Assembly: GCF_041154745.1 (NCBI RefSeq)
Contig: NZ_AP031573.1
Coordinates: 1,054,001 to 1,118,000, forward strand
DNA: 64,000 nt
Origin: Flavobacterium sp. CFS9
GTDB lineage: Bacteria > Bacteroidota > Bacteroidia > Flavobacteriales > Flavobacteriaceae
Direction: 5' to 3'
Shown here: positions 7,125 to 15,409 of the stretch, piece after piece
Layout: every line of letters starts with the position of its first letter
Position numbering within the stretch: position 1 is the stretch's first letter
The notes under the pieces: generated by a model
Databases searched by the model: none
What the model was told of the DNA's origin: nothing
What the model saw: only the letters and a program-made list of their open reading frames with translations
Translations under genes and position numbers: made by a program

Positions 7125-7562
7125 CTATTGTTTAGCCACTTTCTTAAATCTCATTACTGGAATATCTCCCTGAATTAAACTTAGTTTTCCATCTTTATCA
7201 ATGCTATAGCTTGTAATTTGTTTTATTTGTTTTAGAAATACTTCTTCTCCTCCTCCATCACAATACATCATTGTAGTCGGTCCAGCTTCTCCAAAAGTCA
7301 AAGATTTTCCGTTTAGAGTATATGTCGCACTGTAACCATTGCATCCATTATTTCCATAAACCTTCGTTTCTTTTTTATCAAAAGTAATTTGAGGTTTTTT
7401 GTTTGGATACAATCCATTAAACGCAATTCTTGGTCCCGAGACATATTCTAATTCCCAAGCTGTGCCAAACAAATCATCTCCGCTTGAAGCAGATTTTGAT
7501 GCCGAACATGAAGCGAATAATAAAGTTAGAACTGAAAGAGCTGCAAATGTGTATTTTTTCAT
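7125..7562 (-). CDS. META-domain (HslJ-like) lipoprotein
   Basis: This 145-residue protein has a type II signal peptide with lipobox FASC (Cys19). The mature part is a META domain: an opening G-T-A-W-E-L-E-Y-V, a central TKVYGNNGCNGYSATY with the family's GxxGCN pattern, and a TTMMYCDG segment in which the cysteine is typical of the family. META domains are found in HslJ, implicated in novobiocin resistance in E. coli, and in secreted proteins; the biochemical role is not settled. A periplasmic membrane location is inferred from the lipobox. It is a single-gene unit convergent with msrA. Confidence 0.87.
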   Translation of the reverse strand: MKKYTFAALSVLTLLFASCSASKSASSGDDLFGTAWELEYVSGPRIAFNGLYPNKKPQITFDKKETKVYGNNGCNGYSATYTLNGKSLTFGEAGPTTMMYCDGGGEEVFLKQIKQITSYSIDKDGKLSLIQGDIPVMRFKKVAKQ

Positions 7563-8162
7563 AAAAATGGATTTTAAAGATTTATAATTTGCTTTTTGAA
7601 ATTTAAAGTGATTCTATAAAAATTCTTTTCTCAATATTCATACCCAGTTACATGCTTATCGAAATTTTGTTTTCAGCATAAGTCTCTACTTTCTGTAACT
7701 AAGCTACTCTAATTTGTTTAAATTTTTATCGCTCAAATGTTTAAAACAAAACAAAGGCAGCATTTTTTTGTATTTTGAATGAATCAAAAAACCAAAAATC
7801 ATCAATAAAAAAATGATTTTTTTTCGTAAATTAGTAGTCCCAAAACAGACCCTATTTATCGCACTTCAATTTCCCAAATCAGTGAAGGTAAGCCGAAAAA
7901 AAACGGCGGATTCAAACAGACCACATGGGAATCTACATCACCTAAATCTAAGGATCTCACATCTGCAAATGAAATCCAATTTTCTAGCTAAATATCCTAA
8001 CCGTAATTTTTCGAATTAGGAAAAATCTGCCTCTTCTCATTAATTAAAAAAATGCATTGCAAAAGAACTTTGTTGTTTTCATCAAACGAAACCACGATAA
8101 AGTTCTAAAAAAATATGCAATAAACAATTCTGGGAAAATTTAACCAATAAAAAAGAAATGAA
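7563..8162. other. 600-bp gene-free stretch, possibly with coding remnants
   Basis: There is no convincing gene here. Around 7830-7990 two overlapping frames give short protein-like strings without a proper start, one ending in KDLTSANEIQFSS. This could be a decayed or frameshifted small gene. The rest is AT-rich, with homopolymer runs and no hairpin terminator or exact promoter box that I can see. Confidence 0.4.
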
Positions 8163-8540
8163 ATGAAAACAACTAAAAAGAATTTAGTGTCCCTATTCAT
8201 ACTATTATTTTTAACATTAAGTATGAATATCTATGCGCAAGACCCTTTAAAGGCAGCGCCTAACGCATATAAAAAAGTACTTCTTGAAAATGAGAGAGTA
8301 AGAATAATGCAAGTTGAGATTACTCCGGGAGAAACAATTCCATGGCATCATCATCCTGACCACACCATCTATGCATTGGCTGATGGAAAAATTGAAATAA
8401 CCGATAAAGGCAAAGCTCCCATCATTATGGATATTAAAGCTGGAGATGCCATGTACATACCCGCAGTTACTCATATGGCAAAAAATTTAGGAGATACAAC
8501 TGTGAGTTTGATTGTAACAGAAATAAAAACTAAAAAATAA
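8163..8540 (+). CDS. Secreted cupin-domain protein
   Basis: The protein has 125 residues with a signal peptide cleaved near residue 25 (NIYAQ), so it is periplasmic or secreted. A single small beta-barrel cupin fold follows: motif 1 is GETIPWHHHPDHTIYALADG with metal-binding histidines, and motif 2 is KAGDAMYIPAVTHMAKN. Such stand-alone cupins can be metal-dependent oxygenases, isomerases or binding proteins, and nothing here tells which. It is a single-gene unit followed by a good terminator. The sequence around the start has no ribosome binding site, as usual in this group. Confidence 0.85.
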   Translation: MKTTKKNLVSLFILLFLTLSMNIYAQDPLKAAPNAYKKVLLENERVRIMQVEITPGETIPWHHHPDHTIYALADGKIEITDKGKAPIIMDIKAGDAMYIPAVTHMAKNLGDTTVSLIVTEIKTKK

Positions 8541-8578
8541 ACCATTACAGGTATCTCAACCTTTTTAATTTAACCCAA

Positions 8579-8613
8579 AGTAACAACCTGAATTCAAGTT
8601 GTTACTTTTTTTA
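8579..8613 (+). terminator. Terminator after the cupin gene
   Basis: AGTAACAACCTGAATTC and its near-complement ending GTTGTTACT form a long stem with one A-C mismatch, then eight T. Confidence 0.88.
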
Positions 8614-8681
8614 TTTTTAAGATTATCTTTAAAAGAGAGCCAATATATTTTCCGTACTTTGTATCCTTAAAAAAACTAAAA

Positions 8682-9641
8682 ATGAAAGCACTTACCTTTT
8701 CTTCTTTTGGAAATTCTGATGTTTTGGAATACATTGAAATTCCCAATCCATCCTTAAAAGATGATGAAATTCTTGTTGAAATGAGAGCCATCGGATTAAA
8801 TTTTGCTGATGTTTACAGACGAAAAGGAAACTACCATTTAAAAGGAACTCCTCCTTTTATTGCCGGTTACGAAGGTGCCGGAATAGTAATAGATGCTAAT
8901 AATCATCCGGAGTATAAAGTTGGTGATCGTGTGGCTTTCGCCGACGTTCCTTTTGCTAATGCAGAATTGGTTGCCGTAAACATAAATCATGTTTTACCGC
9001 TGCCTGACGCCATTTCATTTGAAACCGCAGCATCTGTTTTACTTCAGGGTTTGACGGCTCATTATTTAGCCACCGACAGCCATAAAACCGAAAAAGGAGA
9101 AACAGTATTAATTCATGCGGTTGCCGGTGGAGTCGGACAAATTCTAACGCAGATCAGCAAGCTTTTAGGTGCGAAAGTAATTGGTTTAACCTCATCTTCA
9201 GAAAAAGCAAAAGTAGCCTTTGAGCAAGGTGCCGATCATGTCTTTCTTTATAATGACGATTGGAAATCACAAGTCTTCGAAACGACTCCAAAAGGCGTTG
9301 ATGTGGTTTACGACAGCATTGGAAGCACTTTATCTGAAAGTTTCGAAGTCACAAAAGAATGCGGACAAGTTGTTTTCTTCGGAATGGCTGGCGGTGATCC
9401 TGCATTTGTAGATCCGAGAATGTTAATGGACGGTTCTAAAACCCTAACCGGAGGAGATTTATGGAGCTACCTGAATTCTAAAGAAGAGAGAATCAAACGA
9501 GCAACACAATTGTTCCACTGGATTTCAGAAGGAAAAATCAAACTTTCAGAACCAGCTTCTTTTAAATTATCAGAAGGAAAATTGGCTCATGACTATCTGG
9601 AAAGCCGAAAAAGCACCGGAAAAATTATTTTGATTCCTTGA
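8682..9641 (+). CDS. NADPH:quinone oxidoreductase, zinc-independent MDR superfamily
   Basis: The protein has 319 residues. It has the GroES-like catalytic domain at the N-terminus (GLNFADVYRRKGNYH, PPFIAGYEGAGIV) and a Rossmann domain with the NADPH-binding motif HAVAGGVGQILTQ near residues 148-160. The zinc-ligand residues of alcohol dehydrogenases are absent, so it belongs to the quinone oxidoreductase (Qor, zeta-crystallin) branch. It likely transfers electrons from NADPH to quinones or reactive carbonyls in the cytosol. The exact substrate cannot be told. It is monocistronic and convergent with the next gene, with a palindromic repeat between them. Confidence 0.87.
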   Translation: MKALTFSSFGNSDVLEYIEIPNPSLKDDEILVEMRAIGLNFADVYRRKGNYHLKGTPPFIAGYEGAGIVIDANNHPEYKVGDRVAFADVPFANAELVAVNINHVLPLPDAISFETAASVLLQGLTAHYLATDSHKTEKGETVLIHAVAGGVGQILTQISKLLGAKVIGLTSSSEKAKVAFEQGADHVFLYNDDWKSQVFETTPKGVDVVYDSIGSTLSESFEVTKECGQVVFFGMAGGDPAFVDPRMLMDGSKTLTGGDLWSYLNSKEERIKRATQLFHWISEGKIKLSEPASFKLSEGKLAHDYLESRKSTGKIILIP

Positions 9642-9649
9642 TTTTTTTG

Positions 9650-9694
9650 CCACGAATTCACAAATTATTTAAAATAAAATTCGTGAATTCGTGG
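9650..9694. repeat. Inverted repeat between convergent genes
   Basis: CCACGAATTCAC (9650-9661) and its exact complement (9683-9694) flank a 21-bp AT-rich loop. It may act as a terminator for the quinone oxidoreductase gene. The sequence resembles a palindromic element dispersed in many Flavobacterium genomes. Confidence 0.7.
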
Positions 9695-9701
9695 TTATAT
9701 T

Positions 9702-10790
9702 TTACAACTGAGTAACCTCAATTTTTGTCCGGTCAGACAATTCTAAAATCCTTTCAACTTCATCTTTGTTTGCAAGAAAAAACAAATAACTGTCTCCATA
9801 AGTTTCATAAGTCAATAACTCCAAATTTGATTTTTCTAATTCTGACTGAATATAAGGAAACAAATCATGACTATATGTTTCTTCGGGAAAATCAAATTTA
9901 AAATCTTCGCCAAGCATTTCAGAAATAAAATACTCTGCATCTTCAGGATCAAATTTCCAATCGCTGTGCCATGTATTTATTTCTTCGAAAAAACTAAAAT
10001 GATCTTCTGTAGTTTCGTAATATGTTTTACTTTCATTATTGAAGCTTTCAAAAAGTTTTTCCGAATATTTTTTCACATCACTTTCTTCAATACCGTTTCT
10101 CGAAATCAATTTAACAAACTCTTCAAAATCCTCCACAGCTACCTTATCATCCAACAACAAATTTTCTGAAGACGCAAGCTCAACACCAGCAGGAATTTCA
10201 ACATTAAAGTATTGACAGATGGCTTGTAAAACTTTTTTTAAATCTTTAATTCCTATTTCTTGACTTTCATTTTGAGGATTCTTAAAATCAAGATATTCTG
10301 AATCCAGCAAACCTTTTACATAATCAGAAAAATGACTGCTAGAATATAATATTCTAAAATCGTTTATTTCTAAACTATTAGTACAGCAAAAGAAAATCAT
10401 GAAATTATTAAGAACGCTTGTAAAGTGTTTTTTCATTTCCTCACTTGGCCTTGAAAAAAATTGAATATGAATAAAATCATATTGCAAATCATCCTGCATC
10501 GCTTCTTCTGACAAGACTCCAATATTCAGCTTTTTATAAAGTTCATTCAGAACTTCATAAGCATTATTGAATCCTGCTTTTTTAACTTCTGCTCTTCCTT
10601 CTTCGTGATCCAATGAGGAAGGTACAGAATACAGATTTACAGTCACCGTATCATGAATTCCTTTTACTTTGAATTCTATGCTATTAGAGTCATGGTATAA
10701 ATGGCTATAGATTGAATCAATAACATCAAAAGACATGATTGATTTCGGATCGTTATTTCTTCCAAAGAAGTTAGCAAAAAATTTTTTCAT
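9702..10790 (-). CDS. Unknown acidic two-part cytosolic protein
   Basis: This 362-residue protein has no signal peptide or membrane segment. It is rich in Glu, Asp, Phe and Tyr. An N-terminal part (about 20-185) contains FDVIDSIYSHLYHDSNSIEF and an FIHIQFFSRPSEEM strand pattern. A C-terminal part (about 215-360) begins VEDFEEFVKLISRNGIEESD and ends with a YETYGDSYLFFLANKDEVE strand-helix unit. The C-terminal part is faintly like DUF6630-type proteins, which are of unknown function and sometimes associated with polymorphic toxin immunity; this is a weak recollection. It stands alone between two divergent or convergent units, with no neighbour that hints at a role. Confidence 0.75.
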   Translation of the reverse strand: MKKFFANFFGRNNDPKSIMSFDVIDSIYSHLYHDSNSIEFKVKGIHDTVTVNLYSVPSSLDHEEGRAEVKKAGFNNAYEVLNELYKKLNIGVLSEEAMQDDLQYDFIHIQFFSRPSEEMKKHFTSVLNNFMIFFCCTNSLEINDFRILYSSSHFSDYVKGLLDSEYLDFKNPQNESQEIGIKDLKKVLQAICQYFNVEIPAGVELASSENLLLDDKVAVEDFEEFVKLISRNGIEESDVKKYSEKLFESFNNESKTYYETTEDHFSFFEEINTWHSDWKFDPEDAEYFISEMLGEDFKFDFPEETYSHDLFPYIQSELEKSNLELLTYETYGDSYLFFLANKDEVERILELSDRTKIEVTQL

Positions 10791-10914
10791 TTTAAACGTT
10801 ATAAGTTTTTGAGTCTAAAATAGTCCTTTTTATTCATTTGACTATTCAAAACTTCATTTCATTATACCGTTAAAATGTTTTTTTTTGTGAAATTCAAATC
10901 ACCAGACTATACAT

Positions 10915-12474
10915 TTACTTTAAAGCTTCAGCAGCCATCAAAGCACATTTTTCCCCATCGATAGCTGCAGAGATAATACCACCGGCATATCCCGCACCTT
11001 CTCCACACGGATACAGTCCTTTAATTTGTAAATGTTCATAAGTCATAGGATCTCTCGGAATTCGAACTGGCGATGATGTTCGGCTTTCAGGAGCATGCAA
11101 AATTGCTTCATTGGTCAAATAACCACGCATTGATTTTCCAAATTCTTTAAAACCTTCGCGCAGGATTTGAGATAAAAATCCCGGAAAAACCTGCCCCATT
11201 TCAACTGATGTTGTTCCGGGAACATAAGAAGTTTTCGGAATATCTGCTGAAACTTTATTCTGTGTAAAGTCGACCATTCGCTGAGCCGGAACTTTTTGAG
11301 TCTGTCCTGCCAAATGCCAGGCTTTTTGTTCGATACTTTTTTGAAACTCCATTCCGGCCAAAGCTCCAAATTTTGCAAAAGGTCTAAAATCTTCCAACTT
11401 TAATTCAATTACAATTCCTGAATTTGCTGTAACCTGATCTCGTTTTGAAGGTGACCATCCATTAGTTACCACTTCGCCGGGGCTCGTGGCACAAGGCGCA
11501 ATTACACCACCCGGACACATACAGAACGAATACATTCCGCGACCGTTAACCTGCTTCACAATAGAATATGGCGCAGGAGGCAGATACTCCCCTCGATAAT
11601 CACAACTATACTGAATACTGTCAATTAATTGCTGAGAATGCTCTGCTCGAACTCCTAAAGCGAAAGGTTTCGCCTCTATAAAAATTTTCTTTTTATCCAG
11701 TAACTCAAAAATATCACGTGCTGAATGTCCTGTTGCCAGGATCAATTTATTTGCCAGAATCTTGTCGCCGTTTTGAGTAACAACACCTTCAACTTCATTA
11801 TTCTTTACCAAAATATCAGTAACACGTGTATCAAACAAAACCTGACCGCCAAACTCTATGATTTTATTACGGATATCTTCAATAATTTTTGGCAATTTAT
11901 TGGTTCCAATGTGTGGATGTGCTTCTACCAGAATATCTTCAGAAGCCCCAAAAGCGACAAGTAACTCTAAGATTCGGGTTACATCTCCACGTTTTTTAGA
12001 ACGCGTATATAATTTTCCATCTGAATAGGTTCCCGCTCCACCTTCTCCAAAACAATAATTAGAATCTTCGTTAACGATATGTTCACGATTTATTGCTTTT
12101 AAATCACGACGGCGTCCGCGAACATCTTTTCCTCTCTCGAGTACAACTGGCTTTAAACCCAACTCAATTAATTGAAGTGCCGCGAAAAGCCCTGCCGGAC
12201 CTGCTCCAACCACAATTACTTCTTGTGCAGATGAAACATCCTTATATACCGGCAACTCTATTTTAGTTTCCTGAAAAGGCTCGCCTTTCAGATAGATAAT
12301 GACTTTTAAATTGATTTTGATCGCTTTTTGACGCGCATCTATAGATCGTTTCAGAATCGAAACGTGCTGAATTTCTTTGGGAGAAACTTTTATTTGTTTA
12401 GACAAATGGTCTTTCAGCAACAACTCATTTGCTGCTATTTCCGGCGTTACCTGAAGTAAAAGTTCTCTTGGCAT
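10915..12474 (-). CDS. FAD-dependent dehydrogenase (COG2509 type)
   Basis: The protein has 519 residues. An N-terminal domain of about 85 residues precedes a FAD/NAD-binding domain that starts with VIVVGAGPAGLFAALQL near residue 88. An ERG motif follows, then a FGEGGAGTYSDGKLYTRSKK region and a second nucleotide-contacting segment LILATGHSARDIFELL. The C-terminus has LYPCGEGAGYAGGIISAAID, which closes the FAD site. The whole architecture matches the large family of uncharacterised flavoproteins of COG2509, in the cytosol, substrate unknown. It is monocistronic, with a TACTTTTG promoter box 49 bp upstream. Confidence 0.9.
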   Translation of the reverse strand: MPRELLLQVTPEIAANELLLKDHLSKQIKVSPKEIQHVSILKRSIDARQKAIKINLKVIIYLKGEPFQETKIELPVYKDVSSAQEVIVVGAGPAGLFAALQLIELGLKPVVLERGKDVRGRRRDLKAINREHIVNEDSNYCFGEGGAGTYSDGKLYTRSKKRGDVTRILELLVAFGASEDILVEAHPHIGTNKLPKIIEDIRNKIIEFGGQVLFDTRVTDILVKNNEVEGVVTQNGDKILANKLILATGHSARDIFELLDKKKIFIEAKPFALGVRAEHSQQLIDSIQYSCDYRGEYLPPAPYSIVKQVNGRGMYSFCMCPGGVIAPCATSPGEVVTNGWSPSKRDQVTANSGIVIELKLEDFRPFAKFGALAGMEFQKSIEQKAWHLAGQTQKVPAQRMVDFTQNKVSADIPKTSYVPGTTSVEMGQVFPGFLSQILREGFKEFGKSMRGYLTNEAILHAPESRTSSPVRIPRDPMTYEHLQIKGLYPCGEGAGYAGGIISAAIDGEKCALMAAEALK

Positions 12475-12522
12475 TGTATTTTATTTATTCAAATTAGCTT
12501 TTCTGTCTATGAAAAGAGCATG

Positions 12523-12530
12523 CAAAAGTA
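12523..12530 (-). promoter_or_regulatory. -7 promoter box for the FAD-dependent dehydrogenase gene
   Basis: The minus strand reads TACTTTTG, an exact TAnnTTTG, 48 bp before the start codon. Confidence 0.5.
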
Positions 12531-12775
12531 CTATTTTGAAATGAAATTTTATCTGTCCTTTAAAATTTACACCATTCTATACCCTGTTTTGCCATATTAG
12601 TCCATACATCTTCGCTCAAAATAAACCTCAGTCGAAATGCATGCGCGGTTCTCGACTTCGCTCGAACGAACAATAAGATAAATTTAAAATAAAATACAAT
12701 GCTCCCCCTCTTTAAAAAAACTTAGAGCCTTAGCATCTCAGAAACTTAGATGCTTTTTTTTCAAAATAGACTTTG

Positions 12776-12783
12776 TACCTTTG
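12776..12783 (+). promoter_or_regulatory. -7 promoter box for the 79-residue protein gene
   Basis: TACCTTTG is an exact TAnnTTTG, 29 bp before the start codon. No TTG is present at the normal distance. Confidence 0.5.
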
Positions 12784-12812
12784 CCTCTCTGAACCTTTGA
12801 ACCTATAAAACA

Positions 12813-13052
12813 ATGTCTAGAAAAATAAAACTAATTTGGGATTTCCGTGGTCCTGCTTCTGCTAAAACAGCCGAACATCATGAAATACACCTTAAAGAAT
12901 ATATAGCAATCGAAAAGCTGCCTTTAAACATTACCGGATTTAAAATCATAAACGATATGCATGCCATCGCTTTTATGGTTGTAACCGATGAAAATATGAT
13001 TCCTGTAAGAGATGCTTTGAAGCCGCATCGTGGGGAAGTTTATACGGAGTAA
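12813..13052 (+). CDS. Small conserved cytosolic protein of unknown function
   Basis: The protein has 79 residues, starts MSRKIKLIWDFRGPASAKTAEHHEIHLKE when its ATG is used, and has no signal or membrane segment. The pattern is strand, helix, strand, strand, helix, which suggests a small ferredoxin-like fold. It contains four histidines (residues 22, 23, 26 and 72) and a DMHAIAFMVVTDEN core strand. I recall similar short proteins in other Flavobacteriia but no function. A promoter box precedes it and an inverted repeat follows it, so it is its own unit. Given the neighbouring genes, no pathway is suggested. Confidence 0.75.
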   Translation: MSRKIKLIWDFRGPASAKTAEHHEIHLKEYIAIEKLPLNITGFKIINDMHAIAFMVVTDENMIPVRDALKPHRGEVYTE

Positions 13053-13062
13053 GATGTTGAAT

Positions 13063-13122
13063 GTAAAATGTGAGATGTAAAATGTGGTTTTAGCACATCA
13101 TTTCACATCTCACATTTAACTT
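13063..13122. repeat. Imperfect hairpin repeat between convergent genes, copy A
   Basis: GTAAAATGTGAGATGTAAAA (13063-13082) pairs imperfectly with a right arm ending in ACATCTCACATTT near 13118. The left arm is identical to the one at 18383-18402. It lies between the stop codons of the 79-residue protein gene and recQ. Confidence 0.8.
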
Positions 13123-13126
13123 ATAA

Positions 13127-15322
13127 CTAATTAGCTACTTCACTGATAAACTTAATTCTCATCAAACGCAATTCATCAATATCGTAATCGCCGTCAAATT
13201 CTTTAAGAGCATCTTCGATTTTATCCGATTCTGATTCCATAAAATAATCGTGGATTTCTTCCTGCTGATCGTCATCCAGCATGTCATCCAGCCAGTATTT
13301 AATATTTAGCTTGGTACCTGAATACACAATTTGCTCCATTTCTTTGATCAAAGCATCCATCGAAAGTCCTTTTGCAGAAGCAATATCACTTAGCGGCAAT
13401 TTTCTGTCGATGTTTTGAATGATATATAATTTATTAGCTGAATTGACTCCGGTAGATTTCACCACTAAATCATCGGGGCGAACGATATCATTATCCTCTA
13501 CGTATCTACTGATTAGAGAAACAAAATCACCACCATATTTTTTAGCTTTTCCTTCACCTACACCGTGAATATTAAACAACTCGGTTAAAGTGATTGGATA
13601 TTTAAGAGCCATATCCTCAAGAGAAGGATCCTGAAAAACAACAAACGGAGGAACTCCTAACTTTTTAGCTACTTTTTTACGCAATTCGCGCAGCATACCC
13701 ATTAAAACTTCATCGGCCGTTCCTGATGATTTTCCTCCGGTTACAATTGCTTCATCTTCAGATTCACTGTACTCATGATCTTCCGACATCATAAACGAAA
13801 CCGGCTTTTTAATGAAGTTCAAACCTTCTTTAGTGATTTTCACCACACCATAAGTTTCAATATCTTTTGACAGATAACCCGCTACCAAAACTTGTCGAAG
13901 CAAAGCCATCCAATATTTCTCGTCGTGGTCAGAACCCGATCCAAAAAACGATTGAGTATCTGTTTTATGCGCTTTAATTACGGCATTTACACGTCCAATT
14001 AAGGTAAATACAATTTCTTTTGATTTATAAATATGCTTCGTATCCCGAACAATCTCCAACAATTTAACCACCTGATCTTTGGCTTCAATTCTTGTTTTAG
14101 GATTACGAACGTTGTCGTCCATATCGGCTCCTTCACCGGTCTCACTGTCAAATTCTTCACCAAAATAATGCAATAGAAATTTTCGGCGTGACATTGAAGT
14201 TTCGGCATACGCTACTACTTCCTGCAAAAGAGCAAATCCAATCTCCTGTTCTGCAACCGGCTTTCCGGACATGAATTTCTCCAACTTCTCTACATCTTTA
14301 TAGGAGTAGTAAGCCAAACAATGTCCTTCTCCTCCATCACGGCCGGCACGACCTGTTTCCTGGTAATAACTCTCCAGTGATTTTGGAATATCGTGATGAA
14401 TTACAAATCGAACGTCTGGTTTATCAATCCCCATTCCAAATGCAATAGTTGCCACTACCACATCAACGTCTTCCATCAGGAACATATCCTGATGTTTAGC
14501 ACGGGTTTTAGCATCTAAACCTGCATGATATGGTACGGCACTGATCCCATTAACTTGTAAAACTTCGGCAATCGACTCTACTTTTTTACGGCTTAAGCAG
14601 TAAATAATTCCGGATTTGCCTTTATGTTGTCTGATAAATCGAATAATATCCGACTCTATATTTTTTGTTTTTGTTCGAACTTCGTAGTACAAGTTCGGTC
14701 TGTTGAACGATGCTTTAAAAGTATTGGCATCGGCCATATCAAGATTCTTCAGTATATCCTCCTGAACTTTTGGGGTTGCAGTGGCGGTAAGTCCAATAAT
14801 AGGCACTTTACCTAATTGTTTGATTATATTTTTCAGATTACGGTATTCCGGTCTGAAATCATGACCCCACTCCGAAATACAATGTGCTTCGTCAATAGCT
14901 ACAAAGGAAATAGATACGCTTTGTAAAAAAGCTACATATTCTTCTTTTGTTAACGATTCAGGTGCTACATACAAAAGTTTAGTCAAACCTGAAGTGATGT
15001 CTTTTTTAACCTGGGCAATTTCTGTTTTGGTGAGAGAGGAATTTAACACATGGGCAATTCCGTTTTCTGAGGAAAGGCTTCGAATAGCATCAACCTGATT
15101 TTTCATCAAAGCTATCAAAGGAGAAACAACTATGGCCGTTCCATCCTGAATTAAAGCGGGTAATTGATAACAAAGAGACTTTCCACCGCCAGTTGGCATA
15201 ATTACAAAAGTATTCTTCTTCTCTAAAATACTCGTAATGACTTGCTCCTGCAAGCCCTTAAATTGGCTAAAGCCGAAATACTTCTTTAATTCCTTGTGTA
15301 TTTCAATTTCGTTTGAATTCAT
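13127..15322 (-). CDS. recQ: ATP-dependent DNA helicase RecQ
   Basis: The protein has 731 residues. The helicase core shows Walker A MPTGGGKSLCYQLPALI (about residue 42), DEAH box AIDEAHCISEWGHDFRPEYR (about 140), SAT-like TATATPKV, and motif VI YQETGRAGRDG (about 325). The RecQ C-terminal zinc and winged-helix region follows, and an HRDC domain is suggested at about 535-610 (MGMLRELRKKVAKKLGVPPFVVF). A further C-terminal extension of about 100 residues is rich in Asp and Glu. RecQ unwinds DNA 3' to 5' in recombinational repair. It is divergent from kdsD and is a single-gene unit. The zinc ligands were not all checked. Confidence 0.94.
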   Translation of the reverse strand: MNSNEIEIHKELKKYFGFSQFKGLQEQVITSILEKKNTFVIMPTGGGKSLCYQLPALIQDGTAIVVSPLIALMKNQVDAIRSLSSENGIAHVLNSSLTKTEIAQVKKDITSGLTKLLYVAPESLTKEEYVAFLQSVSISFVAIDEAHCISEWGHDFRPEYRNLKNIIKQLGKVPIIGLTATATPKVQEDILKNLDMADANTFKASFNRPNLYYEVRTKTKNIESDIIRFIRQHKGKSGIIYCLSRKKVESIAEVLQVNGISAVPYHAGLDAKTRAKHQDMFLMEDVDVVVATIAFGMGIDKPDVRFVIHHDIPKSLESYYQETGRAGRDGGEGHCLAYYSYKDVEKLEKFMSGKPVAEQEIGFALLQEVVAYAETSMSRRKFLLHYFGEEFDSETGEGADMDDNVRNPKTRIEAKDQVVKLLEIVRDTKHIYKSKEIVFTLIGRVNAVIKAHKTDTQSFFGSGSDHDEKYWMALLRQVLVAGYLSKDIETYGVVKITKEGLNFIKKPVSFMMSEDHEYSESEDEAIVTGGKSSGTADEVLMGMLRELRKKVAKKLGVPPFVVFQDPSLEDMALKYPITLTELFNIHGVGEGKAKKYGGDFVSLISRYVEDNDIVRPDDLVVKSTGVNSANKLYIIQNIDRKLPLSDIASAKGLSMDALIKEMEQIVYSGTKLNIKYWLDDMLDDDQQEEIHDYFMESESDKIEDALKEFDGDYDIDELRLMRIKFISEVAN

Positions 15323-15347
15323 TCTTTATATTAATGGATATTTTGTA

Positions 15348-15355
15348 TAAATTTG
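15348..15355 (+). promoter_or_regulatory. -7 promoter box for the kdsD operon
   Basis: TAAATTTG is an exact TAnnTTTG. It overlaps a TTG at 15353 that would otherwise give a longer reading frame, so the true kdsD start must be further down. Confidence 0.6.
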
Positions 15356-15409
15356 CAACACATAAAGATACAACTTTCTTTTATACATACAAATTTTAAA
15401 TATTCTGTT

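Larger units (their letters stand above)
12475..12812. other. Intergenic region with two promoters and a dispersed palindrome
   Basis: This divergent region holds the promoter boxes of both flanking genes. It also carries GTTCTCGACTTCGCTCGAAC (12648-12667), a partly palindromic sequence that I recall as a common dispersed element in Flavobacterium. No gene is visible. Confidence 0.5.

Noticed and set aside
7813..8019. Open frame of 68 codons in plus orientation
   Set aside because: It has no promoter box, low-quality composition and overlaps a second protein-like frame. I treat the stretch as non-coding or decayed.
15353..15409. Longer start for kdsD at a TTG
   Set aside because: This TTG is part of an exact TAnnTTTG promoter box, and the resulting protein would be longer than the family.
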